Source: Candidatus Finniella inopinata (GTDB lineage Bacteria > Pseudomonadota > Alphaproteobacteria > Paracaedibacterales > CAITNM01). From it: a DNA stretch of 64,000 bases. Positions within the stretch are counted from its first letter, which is position 1, and every line of letters begins with the position of its first letter. The notes beneath the pieces were generated by a model. That model was not told the DNA's origin. It worked only from the letters and a program-made list of their open reading frames with translations, and searched no databases. The position numbers and the translations under genes were made by a program. Shown in pieces: positions 45,053 to 54,166 of the stretch. Location of the stretch: NCBI GenBank assembly GCA_943322985.2, contig CALPGA020000006.1, positions 1 through 64,000 on the forward strand, in the 5' to 3' direction.

Positions 45053-46144
45053 TCAAGAAGAAAAATTTTCCATAAAAGTTTTGGTGAAATGCATCAAATC
45101 ACTTTTTTCCATGGTGGCACCACACCACACCCGAAAACTGGGCTTTGAATGCGCATGGTTTACAATATCAAACAATAAACCTTTATCAGCTAAAGGCTGT
45201 GCAAACGCTCGGTATTCGTCAAAGCTTGTAAATTTATCTGCATAAAAACAAACTGACCCACCTTTAGCCTGCGCATCAGGTGCAGCCATAGGAGATAAAC
45301 CTGGCGTGTTAACTACCCAGTCATAAAGGAATGAAACATTATCTGCTGCTTTTTTGTATAAACCACTAGCACCACCCAGGCTATCAACCCAATCAAGCGC
45401 ACACTCAATATCTGCTAGCGATAACATTGAAGGGGTGTTTAATGTTAGCCCATCAAAAACACCGTAATTAACCTTGTCACCAATCCACAAACTCATAATC
45501 CTTGGGATAGGCCAGCTAGGCACATAAGTTTCTAATTGACGTAATGCACGAGGGCTAAGAGCCAACATGCCATGAGCAGCCTCTCCGCCTAAGCCTTTCT
45601 GCCATGAAAAAGCCACAACATCAAACTGAGAAAATGGCATTTCAAAGCAAAATGCCGCTGCCGTTGCATCAACGATAACTAAGCCCTTGCGATCTTGCTT
45701 AATCCAATCAGTGTTTGAATATGCTACTCCTGTAGTTGTGGCACTTATCGCCATAACTAAATCACGATCAGGATTATGATGCAAAGCAGGAAGCGTGCCA
45801 TATTCTGCTTCAATAACATTTACATCAATTTTAAGCTGGTGCTTAATATCGTAAGCCCATATCTTGCTAAACACATCCATCACATGCACATCTACACCAC
45901 GGCTGCCAAGTAAGCACCACATAGCCATTTCAATAGCACCTGTTGCCGAAGCTGGCACAATCGCAAGTTTATAGTCTTCTGGAATATTTAAGAGCTTTTT
46001 TTGACGCTCGATAATAGATTTTAGATGCGTTTTCGCAATGTCACTTCGATGAGATCTATTTAAAAATGGACGGTTCAATTTTTCTAAAGACCAGCCCGAA
46101 TATTTCACGCATGGTCCCGAGCTAAAGTATGGCCGCATTATCAA
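45053..46144 (-). CDS. serC: Phosphoserine aminotransferase
   Basis: A PLP enzyme making 3-phosphoserine for serine biosynthesis. Start block YFSSGPCVKYSGWSLEKL, HRSDIAKTHL in the substrate-binding loop, PASATGAIEMAMW, and the PLP Lys in SWQKGLGGEAAHG. It belongs to the alphaproteobacterial/archaeal-like SerC branch (363 residues). ATG overlaps the dacA stop by 4 bp. A serine-biosynthesis enzyme suggests the cell is not fully dependent on host serine. Confidence 0.92.
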   Translation of the reverse strand: MIMRPYFSSGPCVKYSGWSLEKLNRPFLNRSHRSDIAKTHLKSIIERQKKLLNIPEDYKLAIVPASATGAIEMAMWCLLGSRGVDVHVMDVFSKIWAYDIKHQLKIDVNVIEAEYGTLPALHHNPDRDLVMAISATTTGVAYSNTDWIKQDRKGLVIVDATAAAFCFEMPFSQFDVVAFSWQKGLGGEAAHGMLALSPRALRQLETYVPSWPIPRIMSLWIGDKVNYGVFDGLTLNTPSMLSLADIECALDWVDSLGGASGLYKKAADNVSFLYDWVVNTPGLSPMAAPDAQAKGGSVCFYADKFTSFDEYRAFAQPLADKGLLFDIVNHAHSKPSFRVWCGATMEKSDLMHFTKTFMENFSS

Positions 46145-47364
46145 TCCTTTTGAAAAAGATACCGTAGTGTCTGTCCCATTCTACTTAAAAAGAAAGATCT
46201 TGGAACGTCCTTTTTTACAACCAGGGGAATAATCACTGGTTCATTCCAATCAGGGTGAGTAACCGTAACTTCACCTACTTGATCACCTGCTTTAATGGGC
46301 GCTTCTAAAGAACTTTGATATTTAATCACTGCTTTAACCTGGTCAATTCTATTACGATGCATTGTCAGAGTATGTTTTCCTGGCTCTACTTCTATCATTT
46401 CTTGAGAACTATAACGAACTGGCAATTCAATAATAGGTTTATTTGCTGGCATAATTGTGTAATTAGCGAAAGTCCCAAAACCCCATTGCAATAATCTATA
46501 TGCTTCGTCTGCACGTTGTTTCATTGATCGTAAGCCTGCCACCACTAAAAATAATCTACGGCCGTTTTGCACAGCTGACGCGACCATGCCATATCCGGGG
46601 CTCTCTGCATGACCAGTTTTTACACCATCACAACCAATGTTTTTTTGCAGCAAAACATTTCTATTAGGCTGCGTAATGCCACGATATGTAAAATTTAATT
46701 CCTTATATATACCATACCATTTAGGAAAATCATCAAGTGTACGCTTGCTCATAATAAATAAGTCACGCGCTGTGGTTTTATGACCTTCTTCAGGCAAACC
46801 ACTTGCATTTTTAAATTCAGTCTGAGCACAGCCCATTTCTTTTGCAACATGCGTCATATCCGCAGAAAATGCAGATTGAGTACCACTCAAGAATTCAGCT
46901 AAGGCAATAGCAGCATCATTTCCTGACACAACAATCAGGCCTTTCAATAAATCTTCCACTGGAACTTGATCACCAACTTCTAGGAACATATCACTGCCCT
47001 CCATTTTGCGAGCATTACTTGAAATAGTAACAAGTGAAGTTGGTTTTATACGATTTTCATTTAGGGCTTTCATAACCATATAGGCCGTCATAATTTTGGT
47101 CATTGAAGCTGGTTCAAGCTGTTCAGAAGCATTTTTTTCAAGTAGAACCTTACCAGTTTCATAATCAACTAAAAGTGCATGAGTAGAATCAACCTCAATT
47201 CCATAAGGCGCCAAAATATTATCTTTTGGCTCATCTTTTTTTGATTTCTCTTGAGGTTTCTTTGGTTTTACATTTTTAATAATCGTTGGCTTTTTAGTCT
47301 TTGCTTCCGCTTCATACACTGAACAACTAATCAAAATAATCAATAAGAACCTAAGAAATAACAT
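46141..47364 (-). CDS. dacA: D-alanyl-D-alanine carboxypeptidase (PBP5/6-like)
   Basis: Trims the terminal D-Ala of peptidoglycan pentapeptides. A signal peptide precedes a Lys/Pro-rich linker (KTKKPTIIKNVKPKKPQEKSKK). The S11 peptidase motifs are SMTKIM (nucleophile), SGNDAA and KTGHAESPGYG. The C-terminal PBP5-like beta domain follows from about residue 300, ending with a likely amphipathic anchor (RSFFLSRMGQTLRYLFQK). 407 residues. It overlaps serC and lies 1 bp from rlpA. Confidence 0.95.
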   Translation of the reverse strand: MLFLRFLLIILISCSVYEAEAKTKKPTIIKNVKPKKPQEKSKKDEPKDNILAPYGIEVDSTHALLVDYETGKVLLEKNASEQLEPASMTKIMTAYMVMKALNENRIKPTSLVTISSNARKMEGSDMFLEVGDQVPVEDLLKGLIVVSGNDAAIALAEFLSGTQSAFSADMTHVAKEMGCAQTEFKNASGLPEEGHKTTARDLFIMSKRTLDDFPKWYGIYKELNFTYRGITQPNRNVLLQKNIGCDGVKTGHAESPGYGMVASAVQNGRRLFLVVAGLRSMKQRADEAYRLLQWGFGTFANYTIMPANKPIIELPVRYSSQEMIEVEPGKHTLTMHRNRIDQVKAVIKYQSSLEAPIKAGDQVGEVTVTHPDWNEPVIIPLVVKKDVPRSFFLSRMGQTLRYLFQKD

Positions 47365-47365
47365 G

Positions 47366-48328
47366 CTAATCCTTTATCATAATTGCTTGCGCATACCCTT
47401 TATCTCGGGCCTGCTTTAAAATTTGTTGAGATAGTTGATTGTCAAAAGGCCCAACTTTTACGTTATAAAGCATTTGACCGCTTGGATGAAGAGCAGATTG
47501 CACCGATGCATTCCATGTTTTTGGAAGAGCAGCGGCAACATTTTGCGCATTTGCTTTTTGCACGTAGGCCTCACCTAAATTAACGTAGGTATTAAATTTT
47601 CCAATGCCTTTTGCAGCTGCTGGATTTTTTGCAATAGACTGCTTTGCAGGAGCAACAGACTCAAGAATATCGTCTAAAGATGTTGATTGATCAGGTGTCA
47701 CTTGTTTTTGAGGTGTTTTAGCAGGCGCAGGTTTAGTGGCAGGCGTTGGCCCTTCTGTTACTGTAGCATTATGCCTGCCTGCGATTTCATCCTGGTAAAC
47801 TTCCTGCCAGGTTCTGCCGTCCCTCATTTTACCACTTTTATTACCGTTCTTCGCCAAATAATCAGACAGCATTCGACTTTCACCAGGAACACTTTGTACC
47901 CTTACAGTAACCAACCCCTTACTATAACTTCCTAAAGCTTTTGCAGCCCCTACGCTTAAGTCAATGATGCGTCCTTCATAAACAAATGGTCCTCTATCAT
48001 CTACAACCAAGTTAATAGATTTCCCATTTTGTAGGTTAGTGACTTTTACAACTGTAGGAAGTGGCAATGTACGGTGCGCAGCTGAAATGCCGTGCATGTT
48101 GAATTTTTCGCCATAGGGTTTTGGCTTTCCATGGAAACCTGGCCCATACCATGACGCAAGACCTGTTTGGTCATATTCATAAAATTTCTGAGGGTGGTGC
48201 CATTCGCCACGACAATAATAGCTGTTAGTCGAACCCTTACCTATGCCACCAATTGGCGTACGTGGCCCCGAAGGGCCACCACCAGCACATCCGACTAATA
48301 ATAAAAATACAATGATTACGCAGTGCAA
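47366..48328 (-). CDS. rlpA: RlpA-type lipoprotein with SPOR domain
   Basis: A septal-ring rare lipoprotein A, a lytic transglycosylase on stripped glycan in some species. TTG start. The lipobox VFLLLVGC puts the lipid Cys near residue 14. The double-psi beta-barrel spans about residues 50-150 (GLASWYGPGFHGKPKPYGE, MSAAH as SAAHRTLPLPT, VVDDRGPF). A Thr/Pro/Lys linker and a C-terminal SPOR-like domain (LYNVKVGPFDNQLSQQILKQ, about 250-320) complete it. First gene of rlpA-dacA-serC. Confidence 0.93.
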   Translation of the reverse strand: MHCVIIVFLLLVGCAGGGPSGPRTPIGGIGKGSTNSYYCRGEWHHPQKFYEYDQTGLASWYGPGFHGKPKPYGEKFNMHGISAAHRTLPLPTVVKVTNLQNGKSINLVVDDRGPFVYEGRIIDLSVGAAKALGSYSKGLVTVRVQSVPGESRMLSDYLAKNGNKSGKMRDGRTWQEVYQDEIAGRHNATVTEGPTPATKPAPAKTPQKQVTPDQSTSLDDILESVAPAKQSIAKNPAAAKGIGKFNTYVNLGEAYVQKANAQNVAAALPKTWNASVQSALHPSGQMLYNVKVGPFDNQLSQQILKQARDKGYAQAIMIKD

Positions 48329-48412
48329 AAAAATACAACAAGATCAAGATAAGTACTTATTTATACTCGTTTTCATTTGATTATAACAAGGGATAAATAC
48401 GTATGCCCTTAT

Positions 48413-49183
48413 TTATCCAATCAATGGCAAGAATGTTTTATGTAATAATTCATTAGCACACAAAACTGAATCCACATAAATATCCATTGGCTGGCCATCC
48501 ATATTAGTAATCACACCGCCAGCTTCACGTATCATCAGAACGCCAGCTGCCATATCCCATGGCTTTAAACCTTGCAAAAAGCAGACATCAAAACGACCAC
48601 TTGCCACATACGCTAAATCGAGTGCACCTGCACCTGTATAACGAATACCTGAAATTTTTCCATCAATTTCTTTGACAACCGGATGATCATAATCACAACA
48701 CACTAGTAAAGATTCTAAATCTCGACGACTTGAAACTCTCAATCGTTTTTGGTTACAAAATGCACCCTTGCCTTTTTCAGCCCAAAATAATTCATCCAAA
48801 ATTGGCTGATAAGTCACGCCGGCAATAATTTCACCGTCAAATTCTAACGCAACAGTTATGGCAAAATGAGGGTTACTATGCAAAAAGTTTGTTGTACCGT
48901 CTAGCGGGTCAATAATCCAACGATGTCTTGGATCTCTGCCCTTAATTTCTCCAGCTTCTTCACATAAAAAACAAAAATCAGGACGCGCTTTTCGTAATTC
49001 ATCAATAAGAATTTGCTCTGAACGTTTGTCAGCAGAGCTTACAAAATCACCAATTGATTTTCGTGTAATTTGCAAATGACTTAGTTCACCGAAATCACGC
49101 ACAAGACCACGAGCTGCTTTGTAAACAGCCGCAGACATAACATTAATTAAGGCAGATTTTGGTGTTTGAAAGGTTCTGGTCAT
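48413..49183 (-). CDS. suhB: Inositol-1-monophosphatase family protein
   Basis: A Mg2+-dependent phosphatase of the SuhB/IMPase family. Metal sites: FLCEEAGE (Glu) and IDPLDGTTNFLHSNPHFA (DPxDGT). C-terminal motif WDMAAGVLMIREAGG. 256 residues, full length. It follows efp by 2 bp, so the pair is an operon. In SuhB a role in rRNA antitermination is also known; sequence alone does not decide between the two functions. Confidence 0.94.
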   Translation of the reverse strand: MTRTFQTPKSALINVMSAAVYKAARGLVRDFGELSHLQITRKSIGDFVSSADKRSEQILIDELRKARPDFCFLCEEAGEIKGRDPRHRWIIDPLDGTTNFLHSNPHFAITVALEFDGEIIAGVTYQPILDELFWAEKGKGAFCNQKRLRVSSRRDLESLLVCCDYDHPVVKEIDGKISGIRYTGAGALDLAYVASGRFDVCFLQGLKPWDMAAGVLMIREAGGVITNMDGQPMDIYVDSVLCANELLHKTFLPLIG

Positions 49184-49185
49184 TA

Positions 49186-49752
49186 CTAGTCTTTCGCACG
49201 CTCTACATATGTTCCATCAGCTGTGCGCACAACAACTCTAGTGCCCGATTCAATATGAGGCGGCACCATAATACGAACACCATTCTCGAGCATTGCAGGC
49301 TTAAACGATGAAGTAGCTGTTTGACCTTTAACAACAGGATCTGCCTCTGTAATAGCTAATACAACTGTGTCAGGTAATCTTGCAGAAATAGGGGTTCCTT
49401 CGTGCATACATAATTCTACAATCATATTATCTTGCAAATATGCAGCAGCATCCCCTACGAATTTTTTAGAAACATTTATCTGATCAAAGTTTGTTTGGTC
49501 CATAAATACTAAGTCATCCCCATCAGCATACAAATACTGAAATGGTATTTGGTCAAGGTGCACACGCTCAACTGACTCTGCAGAGCGGAATCGTTCATTG
49601 AGTTTTGTACCATCGGTAAGGCACTTTAATTCAACCTGCATGTAGGCTCCGCCTTTTCCTGGCTGAGTATGCTCAGTTTTTACAGCAGTCCATAGCTTAC
49701 CTTGATATTCAATAATATTGCCTGGACGAATTTCATTTCCTGATATTTTCAT
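49186..49752 (-). CDS. efp: Elongation factor P
   Basis: Relieves ribosome stalling at polyproline. I start at 49752, giving [20 protein letters not shown], the canonical N-terminus; the open frame runs 20 codons further upstream. The modified-Lys position is retained (K33 in [10 protein letters not shown]), but no EpmA or modification enzyme is adjacent. 188 residues, canonical. Several proteins here (TolA-like, the P/Q-rich secreted protein) contain proline runs that may need it. Confidence 0.97.
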   Translation of the reverse strand: MKISGNEIRPGNIIEYQGKLWTAVKTEHTQPGKGGAYMQVELKCLTDGTKLNERFRSAESVERVHLDQIPFQYLYADGDDLVFMDQTNFDQINVSKKFVGDAAAYLQDNMIVELCMHEGTPISARLPDTVVLAITEADPVVKGQTATSSFKPAMLENGVRIMVPPHIESGTRVVVRTADGTYVERAKD

Positions 49753-49794
49753 AATCGCTCTGATGCTCCTTAGATACTGCATTATAGTAGGTAT

Positions 49795-49830
49795 AAAAAA
49801 ACCCGCAACCAAATTGCTGCGGGTTTTTTA
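49795..49830 (-). terminator. Terminator after pal
   Basis: ACCCGCA and TGCGGGT arms flanked by A-run and T-run, so it can work in either direction. It lies between pal (minus strand) and efp. Confidence 0.9.
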
Positions 49831-49844
49831 GGAAGGAAGCGATA

Positions 49845-50297
49845 TTAGTTAATAACTGTGATCGCAACGCGGTTTTGAGCATGAGCTAGCTCAGTATCAG
49901 AAACAACTTCCAATTTCTCTTTTCCGTAAGAAATTGTTTTTAAGCGGCTCTTATCAATACCAAGTTTTACAAGTTGCTTCTCAGCTTCATTTGCACGACG
50001 TGCACCTAGAGCTAAGTTATACTCACGTGTTCCACGTGCATCGCACTTACCTTCAACAGTTGCTGTAGTTGAAGAGTAAACTTTCAACCAACCAGCTTGT
50101 GCTTCAAGGTCTTTCTTAGCTTCAGCTGAAAGAGTTGAGCTGTCGAAATTAAAGAATGCGCGATCTTTAACAGTTTGTTTGAAATGACCAGGTGTGCCTG
50201 GAGTAGCTGCTGCGTTCGCATCTACTTGGCATGTGTCTGAACATTCACAACCAATTAGTAATAGCGCAAGCGCTACTGAAGACAATACTTTTTTCAT
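49845..50297 (-). CDS. pal: Peptidoglycan-associated lipoprotein Pal
   Basis: Outer-membrane lipoprotein of the Tol-Pal system. ATG at 50297 (AAGGATTATCC upstream) gives a signal with lipobox LLLIGC. The OmpA-like peptidoglycan-binding domain has FNFDSSTLSAEA, VEGKCDARGTREYNLALGARRA (Pal type) and LKTISYGKEK. 150 residues. It is separate from the tolQRA genes about 5 kb away, and its usual upstream neighbour tolB is missing. Confidence 0.95.
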   Translation of the reverse strand: MKKVLSSVALALLLIGCECSDTCQVDANAAATPGTPGHFKQTVKDRAFFNFDSSTLSAEAKKDLEAQAGWLKVYSSTTATVEGKCDARGTREYNLALGARRANEAEKQLVKLGIDKSRLKTISYGKEKLEVVSDTELAHAQNRVAITVIN

Positions 50298-50443
50298 TGG
50301 ATAATCCTTCCCAAGAAATTTATTTAAATTAAACCAATTCAAACGTATCAAATCTTTAATAAAACACCAAGTGAACTACAACTCCACAAAATATAATCTG
50401 ACGGCGTGTAGATCTTTTGCAACACTATTGGAAATAACCAAAA

Positions 50444-51808
50444 TTAATTTTGACTTTGATCCATAATATTTTTTAATTCTTCAAATGACTCAGATTGATT
50501 TGCAAATTCTGCTGGTTTTTGCTGTAAGAAAGGTTCTAATTTTTCATTTATTTGAATTGCCCTATCAACCGCGGAATCTGTGCCTACTCGGTAAGCCCCC
50601 AGACGAATAAGGTCAACCATGTCGTGGTACATACTTAAATTTTTTCTAGCTTCTATCACTGCCTGCTGTTCTGACTCGCTATGACACATAGGTACAGTAC
50701 GTGAAATGCTTCGCAAAACGTTAACTGCAGGATAATGGCCGCGCGTTGCTAAATTCCTATCAAGCACAATGTGACCATCTAAAATACCCCTTACTGCATC
50801 TGATATCGGCTCATTGTGGTCATCACCATCAACCAACACAGTGAAAAATCCTGTAATATAGCCTGTTTTTCCCTCTGCATTTTCAATACCTGGCCCTGCT
50901 CGTTCAAGCAATTTTGGTAATTCTGCAAAAACACTAGGAGTATATCCTTTTGTTGTGGGTGGCTCATGAGCAGCCAATCCAATTTCTCGCTGAGACATTG
51001 CAAACCTGGTAACACTATCCATAACGCACACAACACTAAGACCTAAATCTCGATAATATTCAGCAAGACGCAAAGTCAAATGCGCTGCTTCTCTACGCAT
51101 TAAAGCTGTTTCATCAGATGTGGCAACAACTAAAATAGTGCGTTTAAGCCCTTCTTCTCCTAATGTGTCTTCAATGAATTCGCGAACCTCACGGCCTCGC
51201 TCACCTATCAATCCCACTACGCAAATATCGCAGTTAGCAAATTTTACAAGCATTGATAATAAAACTGATTTGCCAACACCTGATCCTGCAAAGATTCCTA
51301 ATCGCTGCCCTTTGCAACACGTTAAAAACGTATCAAGCACACGAACTCCCAGCTCAATTGGATCTTTTACTTTTGCACGACTGTGAGCCGGAATAGGTGA
51401 TCCGTGAAGGTTATAAGCAAGAGCACCGTGAGGCAACACGCCCTTACCATCAATTGGTTCTGCCAAACCATTAATAACTCTACCTTGCCAATTCAAACTA
51501 GGGTAAATAGTCGTTCCATGTGCTAGAAACGTTACCTTGCACTTAGGGTGCAACCCCTTCATGTCTTGAAATGCCATCACTTGAGCAAGATCTTGGTTGA
51601 AACCAATAACCTCTCCAAGCACGACGGGATTATTTTGAGGATGAAGCAAACAACGGGTTCCAATGTGAACCTTTTGCGAATTAATGCGCACAACTGCGCT
51701 TAACCCTTCTAAACGCTCAACAAACCCATACAGCTCAAATTCTTCAATATTCTGAATTTGCCCAATAAGTTCATCAACCTGGTCTGTTATTGAATTACGC
51801 AATGACAA
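50444..51808 (-). CDS. fliI: Flagellar-type ATPase FliI (orphan in this window)
   Basis: Type III export ATPase of the FliI/YscN family. The beta-barrel start is followed by Walker A AGSGVGKS (174-181), the catalytic Glu region VVGLIGERGREVREFIED, Walker B VVCVMDSVTRFAMSQRE and TKGYTPSVFAELPKLLERAG. 454 residues, full length with no visible damage. No other flagellar or type III secretion gene occurs in 64 kb. CtrA often controls flagellar genes, but no TTAA box pair was examined upstream. It may be a scattered flagellar gene or a retained remnant. Confidence 0.88.
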   Translation of the reverse strand: MSLRNSITDQVDELIGQIQNIEEFELYGFVERLEGLSAVVRINSQKVHIGTRCLLHPQNNPVVLGEVIGFNQDLAQVMAFQDMKGLHPKCKVTFLAHGTTIYPSLNWQGRVINGLAEPIDGKGVLPHGALAYNLHGSPIPAHSRAKVKDPIELGVRVLDTFLTCCKGQRLGIFAGSGVGKSVLLSMLVKFANCDICVVGLIGERGREVREFIEDTLGEEGLKRTILVVATSDETALMRREAAHLTLRLAEYYRDLGLSVVCVMDSVTRFAMSQREIGLAAHEPPTTKGYTPSVFAELPKLLERAGPGIENAEGKTGYITGFFTVLVDGDDHNEPISDAVRGILDGHIVLDRNLATRGHYPAVNVLRSISRTVPMCHSESEQQAVIEARKNLSMYHDMVDLIRLGAYRVGTDSAVDRAIQINEKLEPFLQQKPAEFANQSESFEELKNIMDQSQN

Positions 51809-51925
51809 TCAATACTAATGCCTACAGCTATAGTGTTCGTAAATTAACAGGTGAAAGCAAGTTTTTTCTTGAAAAATAAAAAGCAATATAGTATGTAAAA
51901 GAAGTAATTTTAAAAGGAACACAAT

Positions 51926-52969
51926 ATGAATACCCTATTTTTATTTCTATTAACGTTTACGTTTCACGCTCTTAACGGAGCAGAAGAGAAAGAGACAAAG
52001 ACAGCAGAACTCAGAGCTGAATATGTTCATGGCGCAACTTTAATTGTTGGTTGCGTACGTGGACCTGGAAGAGTTCAAGGTTCTATCGCTGCAATTGTTA
52101 GGCAAAAAGCTGCAGATTTTTCCCACAGAGAAAGTTTTCCTGGAGAAAACGTAATCAGCGTTGATAGGGGGTCTTGCCGGACTAAACAGGATCATATAGA
52201 AGGAAATTGGTTAACACTTCCTTTTGGTCACAATTCTCAAAAGTGTGTAATGTTTGAATGGCTACCATCTTGTTACCCAGAAGAATCTTACACACCTCTT
52301 TTACTTCGTAGTATTCAGAGAGCTTATGAAGTTTTAGCACCAGGTGCAGAACTTATCATTGATCACATGCCATATGTGATTAGCCTTCCCGATGATTGCA
52401 ATGAAGCACTACAAAAAATACGATTAGAAGGAACGGTAACTCCTATTGATATAATGAGAAACATCCCTAAACCACGTGAAGACAGGTATCATGGAATCAT
52501 TTCTCAGCTATGGCAACAATATGACCCATTCACTATAAGCAGAAGCTATCGTGAAAGATTAGATATTTTTAATATTTTACGCAGCGAACAACGAAAGACA
52601 TCGGGAGAACAACGCACAGTACCAAACATCCAAGACCGGCAAACAAACATTACTGCCGTTGCTAATTCTATAGAAAAATTAGTTGAAATTTTCGAACGAG
52701 ACAGTTCTTGGGTGGTTTCAAATTTAGTTTCAGAAATGAAAGAAGAAAAAACTCCAATGTTACTTGATATGTTCGAATGGATATATGGCATGTATTCACG
52801 TGGCCCTGCTATGTTAGAAGCTTTGCGAACTATGGGTTTTGAAGTGGCTGCTGATGCTGTGCAGTACCATGAAGTTAATCCATACAATGGGCGCCTTCAT
52901 GCTTGGATTATTAAGGCACGCAAACCAGCTACAATCACTGAAGCTGCAGAAGAAAAAGAAGGCATTTAG
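51926..52969 (+). CDS. Secreted class-I methyltransferase-like protein
   Basis: A signal peptide (NTLFLFLLTFTFHALNGA) precedes a Rossmann-like layout. The first strand-loop is ATLIVGCVRGPGRV (motif I-like). ENVISVDRGSC has the Asp after strand 2. NWLTLPFGHNSQKCVMFEWLPSCY resembles the LPF..D.v..e.lp stretch. RAYEVLAPGAELIIDHMPY matches motif post-III (R.LkPGG.l.i). The C-terminus has LEALRTMGFEVAADAV and HAWIIKARKP, typical of methyltransferase ends. A 120-residue helical insert lies between. Methyltransferase folds are rarely exported, so an effector or periplasmic role is possible. Motif I lacks the usual GxGxG, so activity is uncertain. Confidence 0.65.
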   Translation: MNTLFLFLLTFTFHALNGAEEKETKTAELRAEYVHGATLIVGCVRGPGRVQGSIAAIVRQKAADFSHRESFPGENVISVDRGSCRTKQDHIEGNWLTLPFGHNSQKCVMFEWLPSCYPEESYTPLLLRSIQRAYEVLAPGAELIIDHMPYVISLPDDCNEALQKIRLEGTVTPIDIMRNIPKPREDRYHGIISQLWQQYDPFTISRSYRERLDIFNILRSEQRKTSGEQRTVPNIQDRQTNITAVANSIEKLVEIFERDSSWVVSNLVSEMKEEKTPMLLDMFEWIYGMYSRGPAMLEALRTMGFEVAADAVQYHEVNPYNGRLHAWIIKARKPATITEAAEEKEGI

Positions 52970-52991
52970 AAAAAATTACCTAAAAAAAATG

Positions 52992-53017
52992 CCACGGGGG
53001 CAACCTCGTGGTTTTTT
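52992..53017. terminator. Terminator between the methyltransferase-like gene and lpxB
   Basis: CCACGGGG-CAA-CCTCGTGG followed by TTTTTT on the plus strand and preceded by AAAAAAA for the minus strand. It is 23 bp after the plus-strand gene and ends 7 bp before the lpxB stop. Confidence 0.8.
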
Positions 53018-53023
53018 AAATTT

Positions 53024-54163
53024 CTACCAAAGAAACTTACTCACTACCGCTGCTGCAACATCGCTAGAATACGTGCCAGAAACCCTTAAAGCGTTGATAG
53101 CTTCTTTATATTTTTGGCGCATTTGTTTTTGATATTTACTATCGGCTAAAATAGCATCTAATTTTTTGCTCAAAAATGCTGCATTACATTGGTTTTGCAA
53201 ATACTCAGGCACTACCATTGCGCTGTTCAAAATGTTTACAAGACTTGCGTATTTCGTTTTAACCAAGCATTTTGCTATCCAATAGGTGAGTCTTGAAACT
53301 TTATAGGCAATAACCTGCGGGACACCTGCATAGGCGAGTTCTAAACTCACTGTGCCACTAGCAGCAATGGCTATGCTACTTTGCATAAAAGCCTGCCATT
53401 TTTTTTCAACAGTGGTGACAATTTTCACCGGAAAACCACAATCTTTTATCAATGCTTCAATTAATGGCACCAAGTGCGGTAAAGTTGGAAGAACCACTTC
53501 AATGCGCCTATTCAATGGAAGTTTCGCTATAGCTTCTAAAAATATTTTCAATAGTTTTTGAATTTCACTTTTGCGACTACCGGGCAGCACACAAATTAAA
53601 GTAGCTTCTCGGCTTACCCCTATTGATTCACGAAAATGCGTATCATCTGGCAACACCACTTCAGTAACAGGGTGCCCCACAAAGGTTGATGGCAAACCAT
53701 GACAGGTAAAATATGGCGGCTCAAAAGGAAGCAAACAAAGTAAATGATCTACTGCCACTTTTTTTGCAAGCTTTTCAGCGCGTCCTGGCTTCCAAGCCCA
53801 AACTGACGGTGCCACATAATGCACCACGGGAATATTTAACTGCTTTGCATATTTAGCAATTCTAAAACAAAAACCTGGTGAATCAATTGTAACTAAAACA
53901 TCTGGCCTGAAAACCCTGATGGCTTCCTTAGTTTGTTTAATACGTTTAAAAATATTAAATAAATGAGGCAGCAGTTCAAATAGGCCATAAAGTGACAAGT
54001 CAGCCATTGGGAATAAACTCTCTAATCCTTGAGCTTGCATGTGCTGTCCGCCAATACCAGCTATTTCAATATTCGAGTTTTGTTGTTTAAGTGACTGCAA
54101 CAACTGTCCACCCAAAAAATCACCAGAAGCCTCACCCGCAATAATGAAGATGCGCTTAGTCAT
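53024..54163 (-). CDS. lpxB: Lipid-A-disaccharide synthase
   Basis: Condenses UDP-2,3-diacylglucosamine with lipid X at the membrane. Conserved blocks: IFIIAGEASGDFLGGQLL, AGIGGQHMQAQGLESL, DVLVTIDSPGFCFRIAKY, VHYVAPSVWAWKPGRA and ASGTVSLELAYAGVPQVIAYKVS. 379 residues, full length. It sits 3 bp after tolA in the position where tolB is usual. Together with the porins it shows a lipopolysaccharide-bearing outer membrane. Confidence 0.96.
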   Translation of the reverse strand: MTKRIFIIAGEASGDFLGGQLLQSLKQQNSNIEIAGIGGQHMQAQGLESLFPMADLSLYGLFELLPHLFNIFKRIKQTKEAIRVFRPDVLVTIDSPGFCFRIAKYAKQLNIPVVHYVAPSVWAWKPGRAEKLAKKVAVDHLLCLLPFEPPYFTCHGLPSTFVGHPVTEVVLPDDTHFRESIGVSREATLICVLPGSRKSEIQKLLKIFLEAIAKLPLNRRIEVVLPTLPHLVPLIEALIKDCGFPVKIVTTVEKKWQAFMQSSIAIAASGTVSLELAYAGVPQVIAYKVSRLTYWIAKCLVKTKYASLVNILNSAMVVPEYLQNQCNAAFLSKKLDAILADSKYQKQMRQKYKEAINALRVSGTYSSDVAAAVVSKFLW

Positions 54164-54166
54164 TTT

